Positions 1-8,316 of a DNA stretch of 64,000 nucleotides are shown one piece after another. Made by a program: the position numbers and the translations under genes. The stretch covers positions 62,001-126,000 of the forward strand of contig DGCD01000010.1 in NCBI GenBank assembly GCA_002384935.1, read 5' to 3'. Origin of the DNA: Pusillimonas sp. UBA3987. GTDB lineage: Bacteria > Pseudomonadota > Gammaproteobacteria > Burkholderiales > Burkholderiaceae_B. Below the pieces are notes generated by a model, which saw only the letters and a list, made by a program, of their open reading frames with translations, was not told where the DNA came from and ran no database searches. Position 1 is the stretch's first letter. Every line of letters starts with the position of its first letter.

Positions 1-1029
1 AACGCAGACCCGCGTGAAATTATCTGGACATCCGGTGCAACCGAATCCATTAATCTGGCTATCAAAGGTGCGGCGCAGTTTTATGCTCAGCGCGGCAAAC
101 ACATCATTACGCTGAAAACCGAGCACAAAGCCACGCTTGATACGTGTCGTGAGCTCGAGCGCCAGGGGTATGAGGTCACTTACCTCGACGTTCAGGAAAA
201 CGGTTTGCTCGATCTGGAAGTCTTCAAGCAGGCGCTGCGCCCGGATACCAGTGTCGTGTCGGTTTTGTTCGTGAACAATGAAATCGGTGTTATCCAGGAT
301 ATTGAAACCATTGGTGAAATTTGCCGCGAAAAGGGCATCATTTTTCATGTTGATTCGGCGCAGGCTGCCGGCAAAGTGGAAATCGATCTGCAAAAACTGA
401 AGGTCGATCTCATGTCCTTTTCATCCCATAAAGCGTATGGCCCGAAAGGAATGGGCGCGCTGTTCATCCGGCGTAAACCACGTGTGCGCATTCTGGCGCA
501 AATCCATGGTGGTGGTCATGAGCGTGGTTTTCGTTCCGGTACCTTGCCTACGCACCAGATCGTGGGCATGGGCGAGGCTTTTCGTCTGGCCAAGCAGGAA
601 ATGGGCACGGAGAACGAACGTATTCGCGTGTTGCGAGACCGCCTGTGGAAAGGGGTTTCGGAAATTGACGAGGTATATCTCAATGGCGATATGGAGCAAC
701 GTGTTCCGCACAACCTGAACGTCAGTTTTAATTATGTGGAAGGTGAGTCGCTCATTATGGCAATTAAAGAGCTGGCGGTTTCCAGTGGTTCAGCCTGTAC
801 ATCGGCGAGTCTGGAGCCTTCTTATGTATTGCGTGCACTGGGCCGGAATGACGAATTGGCGCATAGTTCCATTCGTTTCACTTTAGGTCGTTTTACCACT
901 GAACAAGATGTTGACTTTGCGGTCGAACTATTAAAGGCCCGGGTTGGCAAATTGCGTGATATGTCGCCCTTGTGGGAAATGGTACAGGAAGGGGTCGATC
1001 TTGATTCCGTTCAGTGGGCAGCACATTAA
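1..1029 (+). CDS. iscS: Cysteine desulfurase IscS, 5' end missing
   Basis: PLP-dependent enzyme that takes sulfur from L-cysteine as a persulfide and passes it to IscU. The frame is open from base 1, so roughly 60 N-terminal residues lie outside the window (342 visible; the family is about 404). The PLP-binding lysine is in SSHKAYGPKG (Lys codon at 430-432), and the persulfide-forming cysteine is in SSGSACTSAS (codon 796-798). The C-terminus TLGRFTTEQDVDFAV is typical of the IscS rather than the SufS subgroup. It is followed 29 bp later by iscU with a good ribosome binding site (aaggag), so it is the head of the visible isc operon; iscR would be expected upstream, outside the window. Identity is secure. 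Confidence 0.97.
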   Translation, partial: NADPREIIWTSGATESINLAIKGAAQFYAQRGKHIITLKTEHKATLDTCRELERQGYEVTYLDVQENGLLDLEVFKQALRPDTSVVSVLFVNNEIGVIQDIETIGEICREKGIIFHVDSAQAAGKVEIDLQKLKVDLMSFSSHKAYGPKGMGALFIRRKPRVRILAQIHGGGHERGFRSGTLPTHQIVGMGEAFRLAKQEMGTENERIRVLRDRLWKGVSEIDEVYLNGDMEQRVPHNLNVSFNYVEGESLIMAIKELAVSSGSACTSASLEPSYVLRALGRNDELAHSSIRFTLGRFTTEQDVDFAVELLKARVGKLRDMSPLWEMVQEGVDLDSVQWAAH

Positions 1030-1058
1030 AGATTTGAATCAGATACAAGGAGTCCATC

Positions 1059-1448
1059 ATGGCTTATAGCGAAAAAGTACTAGATCACTATGAAAACCCC
1101 CGTAATGTCGGCGGTTTCGAAAAAGGCGATGCCGGTATCGGTACCGGGATGGTCGGCGCACCGGCTTGTGGTGACGTCATGAAACTGCAAATCAGGGTGA
1201 ACGAGTCGGGCGTTATCGAAGATGCACGATTCAAGACGTATGGTTGCGGCTCGGCGATCGCCTCCAGCTCACTGGTTACCGAGTGGGTGAAGGGTAAAAC
1301 GCTCGATCAGGCAATGGAAATTCGCAATACGCAAATTGCCGAAGAGCTGGCTTTGCCACCGGTGAAAATTCACTGTTCCATTCTGGCTGAAGACGCCATC
1401 AAGGCGGCCGTCCAGAATTACAAGGAAACGCATAGCAAACAGGATTAA
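1059..1448 (+). CDS. iscU: Fe-S cluster scaffold protein IscU
   Basis: Scaffold on which [2Fe-2S] clusters are built from IscS sulfur before transfer. At 129 aa it is the standard length. The three cluster-binding cysteines are Cys37 (GAPACGDV, with Asp39 two residues on), Cys63 (YGCGSA) and Cys106 (IHCSIL). The HscA recognition motif LPPVK is at residues 99-103, directly before His105-Cys106. The ATG at 1059 follows aaggag by eight bases. It sits between iscS and iscA in the usual order, which together with the LPPVK motif separates it from NifU or SufU relatives. Confidence 0.98.
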   Translation: MAYSEKVLDHYENPRNVGGFEKGDAGIGTGMVGAPACGDVMKLQIRVNESGVIEDARFKTYGCGSAIASSSLVTEWVKGKTLDQAMEIRNTQIAEELALPPVKIHCSILAEDAIKAAVQNYKETHSKQD

Positions 1449-1452
1449 AACT

Positions 1453-1776
1453 ATGGGTATTACGCTGACTCCACAAGCGGCAGAGCATGTCAGCCGCTAT
1501 CTTGCAAAACGTGGCAAAGGCCAGGGTTTACGCCTGGGTGTGCGCACGACGGGTTGCTCTGGTATGGCGTATAAGCTTGAGTATGTCGACGAGCCGAACA
1601 CCGACGACTCGATTTTCGAGCAGCATGGCGTAAAGGTTTTTATCGATGCCAAGAGCTTGCCGTATCTTGATGGAACCGAACTCGACTATGGTCGTGAAGG
1701 GTTGAACGAGGGGTTTAAGTTTACGAACCCCAACGAGAAGGCAAGCTGCGGTTGCGGCGAGTCGTTTACGGTGTAG
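1453..1776 (+). CDS. iscA: A-type Fe-S carrier protein IscA
   Basis: A-type carrier that accepts Fe-S clusters or iron and helps mature [4Fe-4S] proteins. The 107-aa product has the three conserved cysteines of the family: Cys35 in TTGCSGMAY, and Cys99 and Cys101 in the C-terminal CGCGESF. It starts four bases after the iscU stop. The hscB GTG follows one base after its TAG stop, so translation of the two is probably coupled. Its position between iscU and hscB favours IscA over the paralogues ErpA or SufA. Confidence 0.96.
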   Translation: MGITLTPQAAEHVSRYLAKRGKGQGLRLGVRTTGCSGMAYKLEYVDEPNTDDSIFEQHGVKVFIDAKSLPYLDGTELDYGREGLNEGFKFTNPNEKASCGCGESFTV

Positions 1777-1777
1777 T

Positions 1778-2311
1778 GTGTCGTCTCAAAACTATTTCGA
1801 GTTATTCGATTTTCCTCAATCCTTTGCGCTGGATACCGATCGGCTTGAAGTACGGTGGCGTCAGTTGGCGGGGCAGGTCCATCCCGACCGTTTCGCCAAT
1901 GCCACCTCGGCGGAAAAACGCGTGGCGATGCAATGGGCGTCAACCATCAACGAAGGTTATCGGGTATTGAAGCAACCGCTGGCGCGCGCACGCTATTTGT
2001 GCGAATTGGGCGGCTGCGATCTGCAAACTGAAAGCAATACCCGAATGGATGGTGCGTTTCTGATGCGTCAGATGGAGTGGCGTGAAGCGCTCGATGAAGC
2101 AAAAGCAGCTGCCAGCCCCGACGCATTTTCAGTGTTGAGGAATGAAATTCAAGCGGCCGTTGCGCAAATGCAAGCAGACGTGGCCGCGCTTATCGACGAT
2201 CAGAACGATGTCGATGCCGCCGTCGTCAAAGTGCGCGAATGGATGTTTCTCGATAAATTATCAAGCGAAATTCAGACTGCGCAATACGAATTGGCAGACC
2301 GGAACCAATAA
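1778..2311 (+). CDS. hscB: Co-chaperone HscB (J-domain protein of the isc system)
   Basis: J-type co-chaperone that brings IscU to HscA and stimulates its ATPase, releasing the cluster. It has an N-terminal J domain with the HPD motif at residues 35-37 (GQVHPDRFA), then a helical IscU-binding domain with the family segment FLMRQMEWRE. Length is 177 aa, normal for HscB. The start is GTG, one base after the iscA stop; no ATG gives the conserved N-terminus NYFELFDFPQSF. hscA begins six bases after the stop. The chaperone pair is linked to the scaffold genes as in Escherichia coli. Confidence 0.96.
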   Translation: MSSQNYFELFDFPQSFALDTDRLEVRWRQLAGQVHPDRFANATSAEKRVAMQWASTINEGYRVLKQPLARARYLCELGGCDLQTESNTRMDGAFLMRQMEWREALDEAKAAASPDAFSVLRNEIQAAVAQMQADVAALIDDQNDVDAAVVKVREWMFLDKLSSEIQTAQYELADRNQ

Positions 2312-2317
2312 TTATTT

Positions 2318-4189
2318 ATGGCTTTATTGCAGATTTCAGAACCGGGTGATTCACCGGTTCCACATGAACGTAAGCTCGCGGTCGGTATCGACCTGGGCAC
2401 CACTCATTCCCTGGTGGCTGCGGTGCGCAGCAGTGTGCCGGAGGCATTGCCGGATGAACAGGAGCGTGTGTTGCTGCCTTCGGTGGTCCGCTTTTTGCCT
2501 GATGAGGGCATGCAGGTGGGCTATGAGGCACGCGAATATCAGGCAAGCGATACGCGTAACACCATTGCTTCTGTTAAGCGTTTTATGGGTCGCTCCCTGG
2601 CTGAAGCTCAAGCTGAGGGTGCGGCATACGATTTTGCCGATGGCGACGATATGGTGCGTTTACGTACCGTGCAGGGCGACTTCAGCCCGGTTGAGGTCTC
2701 CAGCGAAATTCTCAAGTCGCTACGTATGCGTGCCGAGTCCGCCCTGGGTGGGGAACTGGTGGGGGCTGTTATCACAGTACCCGCTTATTTCGACGATGCG
2801 CAACGCCAGGCGACACGCGATGCCGGTCGCCTGGCAGGTTTGACAGTATTGCGTTTGTTGAATGAACCGACCGCAGCGGCAATTGCGTATGGCCTTGATC
2901 ACGCTTCCGAGGGTGTTTATGCGGTGTATGACCTGGGTGGCGGCACTTTCGATATCTCGATTTTGCGATTGAGCAAAGGGGTGTTCGAAGTGGTGGCCAC
3001 GGGCGGTGACACGCAGTTGGGCGGCGACGATTTCGATGCTGAAATTGTCAAGCAGGTTGTTCAGGCTAGAGCCTTGAATGTCGATCGCAAAGAAGATGTT
3101 CGCGCCCTTTATGTGGCAGCGCGTGCTGCGCGTGAAACGTTAACCGATGCAGAGCAGGTGGAGTTCAGCGCTCAAGTGGGTGGCCAGACCATCCAGATGG
3201 CAGTCACGCGCGAACAGTTTGAAGCATGGGCGCAACCCTTGGTTGGCCGCACGATTGATCGCGCGCGCAGAACATTGCGTGATGCCGGCCTTGAGGCGTC
3301 CGATGTGAAAGGTGTGGTGATGGTGGGCGGTGCTACGCGCATGCCGGTTGTGCAGCGCGAAGTAGGGCGCTTGTTTGGCACAGACCCGCTCAATGACCTT
3401 GACCCGGATCAGGTCGTGGCATTGGGTGCAGCCTTGCAAGCCAACCTGCTCGTGGGTAATCGGTCGCCAGGTGAAGACTGGCTGTTGCTCGATGTCACGC
3501 CTCTATCGCTGGGCCTTGAAACCATGGGCGGATTGGTTGAGCAGATTATTCCGCGCAACAGCACGATTCCGGTCGCGCGTGCGCAAGAGTTCACGACCTT
3601 CAAGGATGGGCAAACCGCCATGAGCATTCATGTTGTTCAGGGTGAGCGCGATTTAGTGTCCGACTGCCGCTCTCTGGCGCGTTTTGAGCTTATAGACATT
3701 CCGCCGATGGTTGCGGGAGCGGCTCGTATTCGCGTTACCTTTCAGGTTGATGCCGATGGTTTGTTGAATGTCAGTGCACGTGAAGAAAGTACCGGTGCGC
3801 AGGCCAGTGTTTCGGTCAAACCGTCATATGGTTTGTCTGATGATGAAGTGGCGCGCATGCTAAGTGAAGGAATGAGCCATGCCTCGGATGACGCACAGGC
3901 ACGTGCCTTGCGCGAACAGCAGGTTGAGTTGAAACAATTGCTGGAGTCGGTTCAATCGGCTCTTGAAACCGACGGCGATCTTCTCGAAACTCAGGAGCGC
4001 ACACAGGTGGACGAGGTCATGCAGGCGGGCCAGACTGTTCTGGACGACAACAATGCCGATGCCGACACGGTGCGCCAGGCAGTTGAGCGTCTTTCACAGT
4101 CAACCGATTCATTTGCCGCCCGCCGGATGGATCGCAGTATTCGCCGTGCGTTGTCAGGCCGTAGTCTTGACGAAGTCTCCAAGTCATAA
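2318..4189 (+). CDS. hscA: Fe-S assembly Hsp70 chaperone HscA
   Basis: Specialised Hsp70 that binds the LPPVK motif of IscU and uses ATP, with HscB, to promote cluster transfer. The 623-aa protein has the Hsp70 nucleotide-binding signatures GIDLGTTHS (about residue 23) and YDLGGGTFDIS, a linker near LLDVTPLSLGLET, then the substrate-binding beta domain and helical lid. Close to E. coli HscA (616 aa), and like it lacks the long EEVD-type tail seen in some Hsp70s. Its place directly after hscB and before fdx distinguishes it from DnaK. Confidence 0.97.
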   Translation: MALLQISEPGDSPVPHERKLAVGIDLGTTHSLVAAVRSSVPEALPDEQERVLLPSVVRFLPDEGMQVGYEAREYQASDTRNTIASVKRFMGRSLAEAQAEGAAYDFADGDDMVRLRTVQGDFSPVEVSSEILKSLRMRAESALGGELVGAVITVPAYFDDAQRQATRDAGRLAGLTVLRLLNEPTAAAIAYGLDHASEGVYAVYDLGGGTFDISILRLSKGVFEVVATGGDTQLGGDDFDAEIVKQVVQARALNVDRKEDVRALYVAARAARETLTDAEQVEFSAQVGGQTIQMAVTREQFEAWAQPLVGRTIDRARRTLRDAGLEASDVKGVVMVGGATRMPVVQREVGRLFGTDPLNDLDPDQVVALGAALQANLLVGNRSPGEDWLLLDVTPLSLGLETMGGLVEQIIPRNSTIPVARAQEFTTFKDGQTAMSIHVVQGERDLVSDCRSLARFELIDIPPMVAGAARIRVTFQVDADGLLNVSAREESTGAQASVSVKPSYGLSDDEVARMLSEGMSHASDDAQARALREQQVELKQLLESVQSALETDGDLLETQERTQVDEVMQAGQTVLDDNNADADTVRQAVERLSQSTDSFAARRMDRSIRRALSGRSLDEVSKS

Positions 4190-4202
4190 CTTTAGAAGTA
4201 TT

Positions 4203-4544
4203 ATGCCGAAAATTACTGTTTTGCCACATCCGGAAGTGTGTCCTGAAGGTGCAGTCATTGAAGACGCGCCTTTGGGAGAGTCGATTTGCCGCGTGTTACT
4301 GGATAATCATATCGAAATTGAACACGCCTGCGAGTTGTCGTGTGCCTGTACAACGTGCCATGTCATTGTTCGTGAAGGCTTTGATTCCTTGGAAGAAGCA
4401 ACGGATAACGAGGAAGATTACCTCGATCGTGCGTGGGGCTTGACCCCCACTTCGCGACTTTCCTGTCAGGCCAAAATTGCCCAGGAAGACTTAACGGTTG
4501 AAATTCCGAAGTATTCAATTAACCACGCCAAGGAAAACCATTAA
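4203..4544 (+). CDS. fdx: [2Fe-2S] ferredoxin of the isc system
   Basis: Adrenodoxin-type ferredoxin that supplies electrons for cluster assembly on IscU. The ATG at 4203 gives 113 aa; the frame is open further upstream but that part is inside hscA and has no family likeness. Cluster ligands by comparison with E. coli Fdx are Cys43, Cys49, Cys52 (HACELSCACTTC) and Cys88 (SRLSCQ); Cys47 is the extra non-ligand cysteine. It starts 13 bp after hscA. No iscX follows; the next base pairs form a long hairpin that includes the stop codon. Confidence 0.97.
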   Translation: MPKITVLPHPEVCPEGAVIEDAPLGESICRVLLDNHIEIEHACELSCACTTCHVIVREGFDSLEEATDNEEDYLDRAWGLTPTSRLSCQAKIAQEDLTVEIPKYSINHAKENH

Positions 4545-4574
4545 CCTGCTTTTTGTTTTGCGGGTTAATGGTTT
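4535..4574 (+). terminator. Hairpin at the end of the isc operon
   Basis: A perfect 12-bp inverted repeat (4535-4546 and 4563-4574) can extend to 15 bp, with a T-rich loop. The left arm contains the fdx stop codon. There is no clear T-run after the right arm, so this may protect the 3' end of the transcript or act on both strands between convergent fdx and lysS. Confidence 0.55.
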
Positions 4575-4643
4575 AGATTGGCGCTGGCGTTGCTGAAAAT
4601 AAATTAAAACGAATACGGCTGGCGCCGATGCCGTTTCAGTGTT

Positions 4644-6173
4644 TCAGTCTTCGGGCCGCAGATGCGGAAATAACAGTACGTCACGAATACTGTGGCTGTC
4701 GGTCAGCAGCATAATTAAGCGATCAATACCGATACCGCAACCGCCGGTGGGGGGCATGCCGTACTCCAATGCGCGAATGTAGTCAGCGTCGTAATACATG
4801 GCTTCTTCGTCGCCTGCGTCTTTGGCAGCCACTTGTGCATGAAAACGGGCTGCCTGATCTTCAGGGTCATTTAGCTCTGAAAAGCCATTGGCCATTTCCC
4901 GCCCGGTGACAAACAGTTCAAATCGTTCTGTAATGCCTGGCTCAGTGTCCGAAGCACGCGCCAGGGGCGAAACCTCAATCGGGTAATCAATAATGAAGGT
5001 CGGATTCCATAGTTGCCCTTCAGTGGTTTCTTCGAACAGCGCCAATTGCAACGCGCCGATACCCGCCTGATTCAAAGGCGGGGCATTAACATCGACATGT
5101 AATTTCTTGAGTTCGGCTCGCAGGAAATCGACATCTTCAAGTTGTGCCTGAGTGTATTGCGGACAATATTTTTGAATCGCCTGCAAAATGGTAAGCCGGT
5201 CGAAAGGGCTGGCCAGGTCGAGCTGTTTTTCCTGGTAGTTGAACGCGGCATTGCCGGTTGCGGCAATGGCTGCCTGGCGAATCAGTGATTCGGTAAAGTC
5301 CATCAGCCAGTGGTAGTTTGTATAGGCTGCGTAGAACTCCATCATGGTGAACTCTGGGTTATGACGGGGGCTGACGCCTTCATTGCGAAAGTTTCGGTTC
5401 AGCTCAAAAACGCGCTCAAAGCCGCCAACAATCAGGCGCTTCAGATAGAGTTCAGGGGCGATGCGCAGGTACATTTGCATGTCCAGCGCATTATGATGAG
5501 TGACAAAGGGCTTGGCAGATGCGCCACCGGGTATCGGGTGAAGCATTGGTGTTTCCACTTCCATAAAGCCCGCGTCAAGCATGTACTGACGAATACGGCC
5601 AATGGCTTTGCTGCGTGCTATGAATGTGTGCCGCGTCTGTTCGTTCATGATCAGGTCAACATAGCGCTGGCGATAACGTAACTCCTGGTCGGTCATGCCA
5701 TGGAACTTGTCGGGGAGCGGACGCAACGACTTGGCCAGCATACGAATTCCGGCTGCGCGTATTGAAAGTTCACCTTTGTTGGTTTTGAACAGGGTGCCTT
5801 CCACACCAATAATGTCGCCGATATCCCATGTCTTGAATGATTCATAGACATCTTCATCCACGCCGTTTTTATCCAGATATATCTGGATCCGGCCACTGCC
5901 GTCTTGGAGCGTGGCAAAGCTGGCTTTGCCCATGACCCGTTTCAACATGATCCTGCCGGCCACTTTGGCTGGTTGTGCCAAGGCTTCCAAAGCGGGTTTG
6001 TCGTGTCCTTGGTATTGGGCCTGCAGATCTGCGGCCTTGTCTTCCGGAACGAAATCATTCGGGAACGCGATGCCGCGGTCTTGTTCGCGCAGTCGCGCCA
6101 GTTTATGGCGACGCTCTGCAATGAGATGGTTTTCTTCGGCAACAGACGTGACTGGATCGGAGGAATGAGTCAT
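4644..6173 (-). CDS. lysS: Lysyl-tRNA synthetase, class II
   Basis: Charges tRNA-Lys with lysine. The start at 6173 gives 509 aa beginning MTHSSDPV; a longer frame exists but the added 26 residues are unlike the family. Visible are the N-terminal OB-fold anticodon-binding region, class II motif 2 (FRNEGVSPRHNPEFTMMEFY) and motif 3 (GGCGIGIDRLIMLL). It lies 98 bp downstream of prfB on the same strand, the prfB-lysS arrangement found in many proteobacteria, so the two are probably co-transcribed. No strong ribosome binding site precedes the chosen ATG, so the exact start is less sure than the identity. Confidence 0.96.
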   Translation of the reverse strand: MTHSSDPVTSVAEENHLIAERRHKLARLREQDRGIAFPNDFVPEDKAADLQAQYQGHDKPALEALAQPAKVAGRIMLKRVMGKASFATLQDGSGRIQIYLDKNGVDEDVYESFKTWDIGDIIGVEGTLFKTNKGELSIRAAGIRMLAKSLRPLPDKFHGMTDQELRYRQRYVDLIMNEQTRHTFIARSKAIGRIRQYMLDAGFMEVETPMLHPIPGGASAKPFVTHHNALDMQMYLRIAPELYLKRLIVGGFERVFELNRNFRNEGVSPRHNPEFTMMEFYAAYTNYHWLMDFTESLIRQAAIAATGNAAFNYQEKQLDLASPFDRLTILQAIQKYCPQYTQAQLEDVDFLRAELKKLHVDVNAPPLNQAGIGALQLALFEETTEGQLWNPTFIIDYPIEVSPLARASDTEPGITERFELFVTGREMANGFSELNDPEDQAARFHAQVAAKDAGDEEAMYYDADYIRALEYGMPPTGGCGIGIDRLIMLLTDSHSIRDVLLFPHLRPED

Positions 6174-6271
6174 AACTTTGGTGGAACGGTTAGATAGGTG
6201 AGCGGCAGGACAATATGAGTTGGTGCGGGGTGACAGCGTTACCGCTGCCACCGCAGTTGACGTTACAGGCG

Positions 6272-7376
6272 TTAAACCCCTTGCTTCAAGCTGGCTTGAA
6301 TGAACGGATCCAGGTCGCCATCGAGCACTTTCTGAGTGTTCGAAATTTCAACGCTGGTGCGCAAATCTTTGATGCGGCTTTGGTCCAGTACATAAGAACG
6401 AATCTGGTGGCCCCAGCCCACATCGGTTTTGGCATCTTCCATTTTCTGTTGTTCAGCCATGCGCTGTCGCATTTCCAGCTCATACAGGCGCGATTTCAAC
6501 ATTTGCATGGCTTCGGCGCGGTTACGGTGCTGTGAACGATCATTCTGGCACTGCACCACAATGCCGGTGGGCATGTGCGTGAGGCGGACTGCGGAGTCGG
6601 TTTTGTTAATGTGCTGACCGCCGGCGCCGCTGGCGCGGTAGGTGTCAACACGCAGGTCGGCCGGGTTCACTTCGATTTCGATGGAGTCGTCGACTTCAGG
6701 ATAAACGAAGACACTGGCAAACGAAGTGTGGCGCCCGTTCGAGGAGTCGAACGGGCTTTTGCGCACCAAGCGGTGCACCCCGGATTCCGTGCGCAAAAAG
6801 CCGAAGGCGTAGTCGCCTTCCACCTTGATTGTGGCCGATTTGATGCCGGCGACCTCGCCTGCCGATTCGTCGAGCACTTCTGTTTTGAATTCCTTGCGTT
6901 CGCAGTAGCGCAAGTACTGGCGCAACAGCATCGAGGCCCAGTCCTGCGCTTCCGTTCCGCCCGCGCCAGCCTGAATATCAATGAAACAGTTCAGTGGGTC
7001 GGCCGGATTATTGAACATTCGCCGGAATTCAAGTTCCTCCAGCTTCTGGCCCAGGACCTGGCAGTCGGCTTCAATCGCCGAAAGGGTTTCGCTGTCGTCG
7101 TCGGCGCTGGCCAAATCATATAGTTCTTTGGCTTCATCCAGACCGGTTTCCAGGTCGGTTAATGTTTGAACGACGACTTCCAGGCCTTTCTTTTCACGCC
7201 CCAGATCTTGGGCGTGTTTTGGGTCATTCCAGACGTCGGGGCTTTCGAGCTCGGCGTTTACAACTTGCAGCCGCTCAGATTTGCCAGCGAAGTCAAAGAT
7301 ACCCCCGTAGGGCGTGTTGTCGCTGTGCATAGTCTTCTATGCGCGCCAAAAGCTGGTTTTGTTGTTCCACTTCCAT
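6272..7376 (-). CDS. prfB: Peptide chain release factor 2, with programmed +1 frameshift
   Basis: Release factor recognising UGA and UAA stops. The gene is in two frames. A 27-codon leader frame starts at ATG 7376-7374 (MEVEQQNQLL...RGYL) and meets an in-frame TGA at 7295-7293. A +1 shift at CTT TGA C continues as DFAGKSERLQ to the stop at 6272, for 367 aa in total. The main frame holds the tripeptide anticodon SPF (VRKSPFDSSN) and the catalytic GGQ (GAGGQHINKTDS). Reading only the long frame would give a wrong N-terminus. lysS follows downstream. The frameshift makes RF2 synthesis depend on RF2 level, as known from E. coli. Confidence 0.96.
7292..7307 (-). promoter_or_regulatory. RF2 programmed frameshift site
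   Basis: On the minus strand the sequence is CGGGGGTATCTTTGAC: a Shine-Dalgarno-like G-run, three bases, then the slippery CTT followed by TGA and C. It differs from the E. coli site AGGGGGTATCTTTGAC only in its first base. Both flanking frames encode the conserved RF2 sequence, ...LRGYL before and DFAGKSERL after. Confidence 0.95.
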
Positions 7377-7494
7377 AAATATTCCTGAAATCAGCATGTT
7401 TTAAGATAACTTGCCATTTTAACGTACTTGTAAACCCGTACGGATGTCCCCATTTAGGGTGTGAGGGCCTATTCGTTGACTTTTCATGCTCTTG

Positions 7495-7560
7495 ATAGAT
7501 AAAAACAACTAAAGTGATTGAATCAATCAATTTTACAAATGTATAGGGCTTGCCTATACT
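7495..7560 (+). promoter_or_regulatory. ahpC promoter with OxyR-like site
   Basis: A -35 box TTTACA (7532-7537) and -10 box TATACT (7555-7560) are separated by 17 bp, each matching the sigma-70 consensus in five of six positions. Immediately upstream, four tetramers with exact 7-bp spacing (ATAG 7495, CAAC 7506, ATTG 7517, CAAT 7528) match the OxyR pattern ATAG-N7-CTAT-N7-ATAG-N7-CTAT at 12 of 16 positions. A site abutting the -35 is where OxyR normally activates. OxyR control is inferred; the oxyR gene is not in this window. Confidence 0.65.
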
Positions 7561-7616
7561 GAAGCTGTATCCAGTTTCAACCCTTACTTTTAACCACAAC
7601 ACAGAGGAAGCAAAAC

Positions 7617-8180
7617 ATGTCTCTTATCAATACCAAAATCAAACCTTTCAAAGCACAGGCTTTTCAGAACGGCAATTTTTCCGAAGTAACCGATGAGTCC
7701 GTAAAAGGCAAATGGTCTGTGTTCGTTTTCTATCCTGCAGACTTTACTTTCGTTTGCCCAACAGAGCTGGAAGACCTGGCTGACCTGTACTCTGAGTTCC
7801 AGAAGCTCGATACTGAAGTCTATGCTGTTTCTTGCGATACCCATTTCTCGCACAAGGCCTGGCACGACACTTCAGCCGCGATCAAGAAAGTACAGTACCC
7901 CATGTTGGGCGACCCCACCCAGACTCTGGCACGCAATTTCGAAGTGCTGATCGAAGAAGAGGGCGTGGCTCTGCGTGGCACGTTTGTTGTAAACCCCGAG
8001 GGCGAAATCAAGGCCATGGAAGTGCACGACAACGGCATTGGTCGTAAAGCCGACGAACTGCTGCGCAAAGTACGTGCCGCTCAGTACATTGCCGCTCACC
8101 CCGGTGAAGTCTGCCCCGCCAAATGGGAAGAAGGTGCTGAAACGCTGAAGCCTTCCCTTGACCTGGTTGGCAAGATCTAA
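7617..8180 (+). CDS. ahpC: Alkyl hydroperoxide reductase subunit C (2-Cys peroxiredoxin)
   Basis: Cytosolic typical 2-Cys peroxiredoxin that reduces hydrogen peroxide, organic peroxides and peroxynitrite. Length is 187 aa, as for E. coli AhpC. The peroxidatic cysteine is Cys47 in FTFVCPTEL, and the resolving cysteine is Cys166 in GEVCPAKW. The N-terminus MSLINTKIKPF is very close to enterobacterial AhpC. Its reductase ahpF follows after 136 bp, and an OxyR-like promoter lies upstream. This is the AhpF-dependent type, not the AhpD-linked type. Confidence 0.98.
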   Translation: MSLINTKIKPFKAQAFQNGNFSEVTDESVKGKWSVFVFYPADFTFVCPTELEDLADLYSEFQKLDTEVYAVSCDTHFSHKAWHDTSAAIKKVQYPMLGDPTQTLARNFEVLIEEEGVALRGTFVVNPEGEIKAMEVHDNGIGRKADELLRKVRAAQYIAAHPGEVCPAKWEEGAETLKPSLDLVGKI

Positions 8181-8248
8181 ACAAGGCATTCGGTTCTGCT
8201 TTAAGACGGAGGGTGTGGCCTGTCAAAACGGGCTGCACTTTCGAATCG

Positions 8249-8279
8249 GTCGCGGTGTGGCCAAAAACCGCGCCGCGAC
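8249..8279 (+). other. Hairpin between ahpC and ahpF
   Basis: GTCGCGG (8249-8255) is complementary to CCGCGAC (8273-8279), with an alternative inner stem CGCGGT/ACCGCG (8251-8256, 8267-8272). There is no T-run, so it looks like an mRNA processing or stability element rather than a terminator. It may help make ahpC message more abundant than ahpF message; that is inference. Confidence 0.4.
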
Positions 8280-8316
8280 ATTTTGAATACAGAAAATACA
8301 GAAGAAGGTGAACGTT

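Noticed and set aside
4615..4643. Terminator for lysS on the minus strand
   Set aside because: Only a 5-bp stem (ACGGC/GCCGT) with a broken T-run; too weak to claim.
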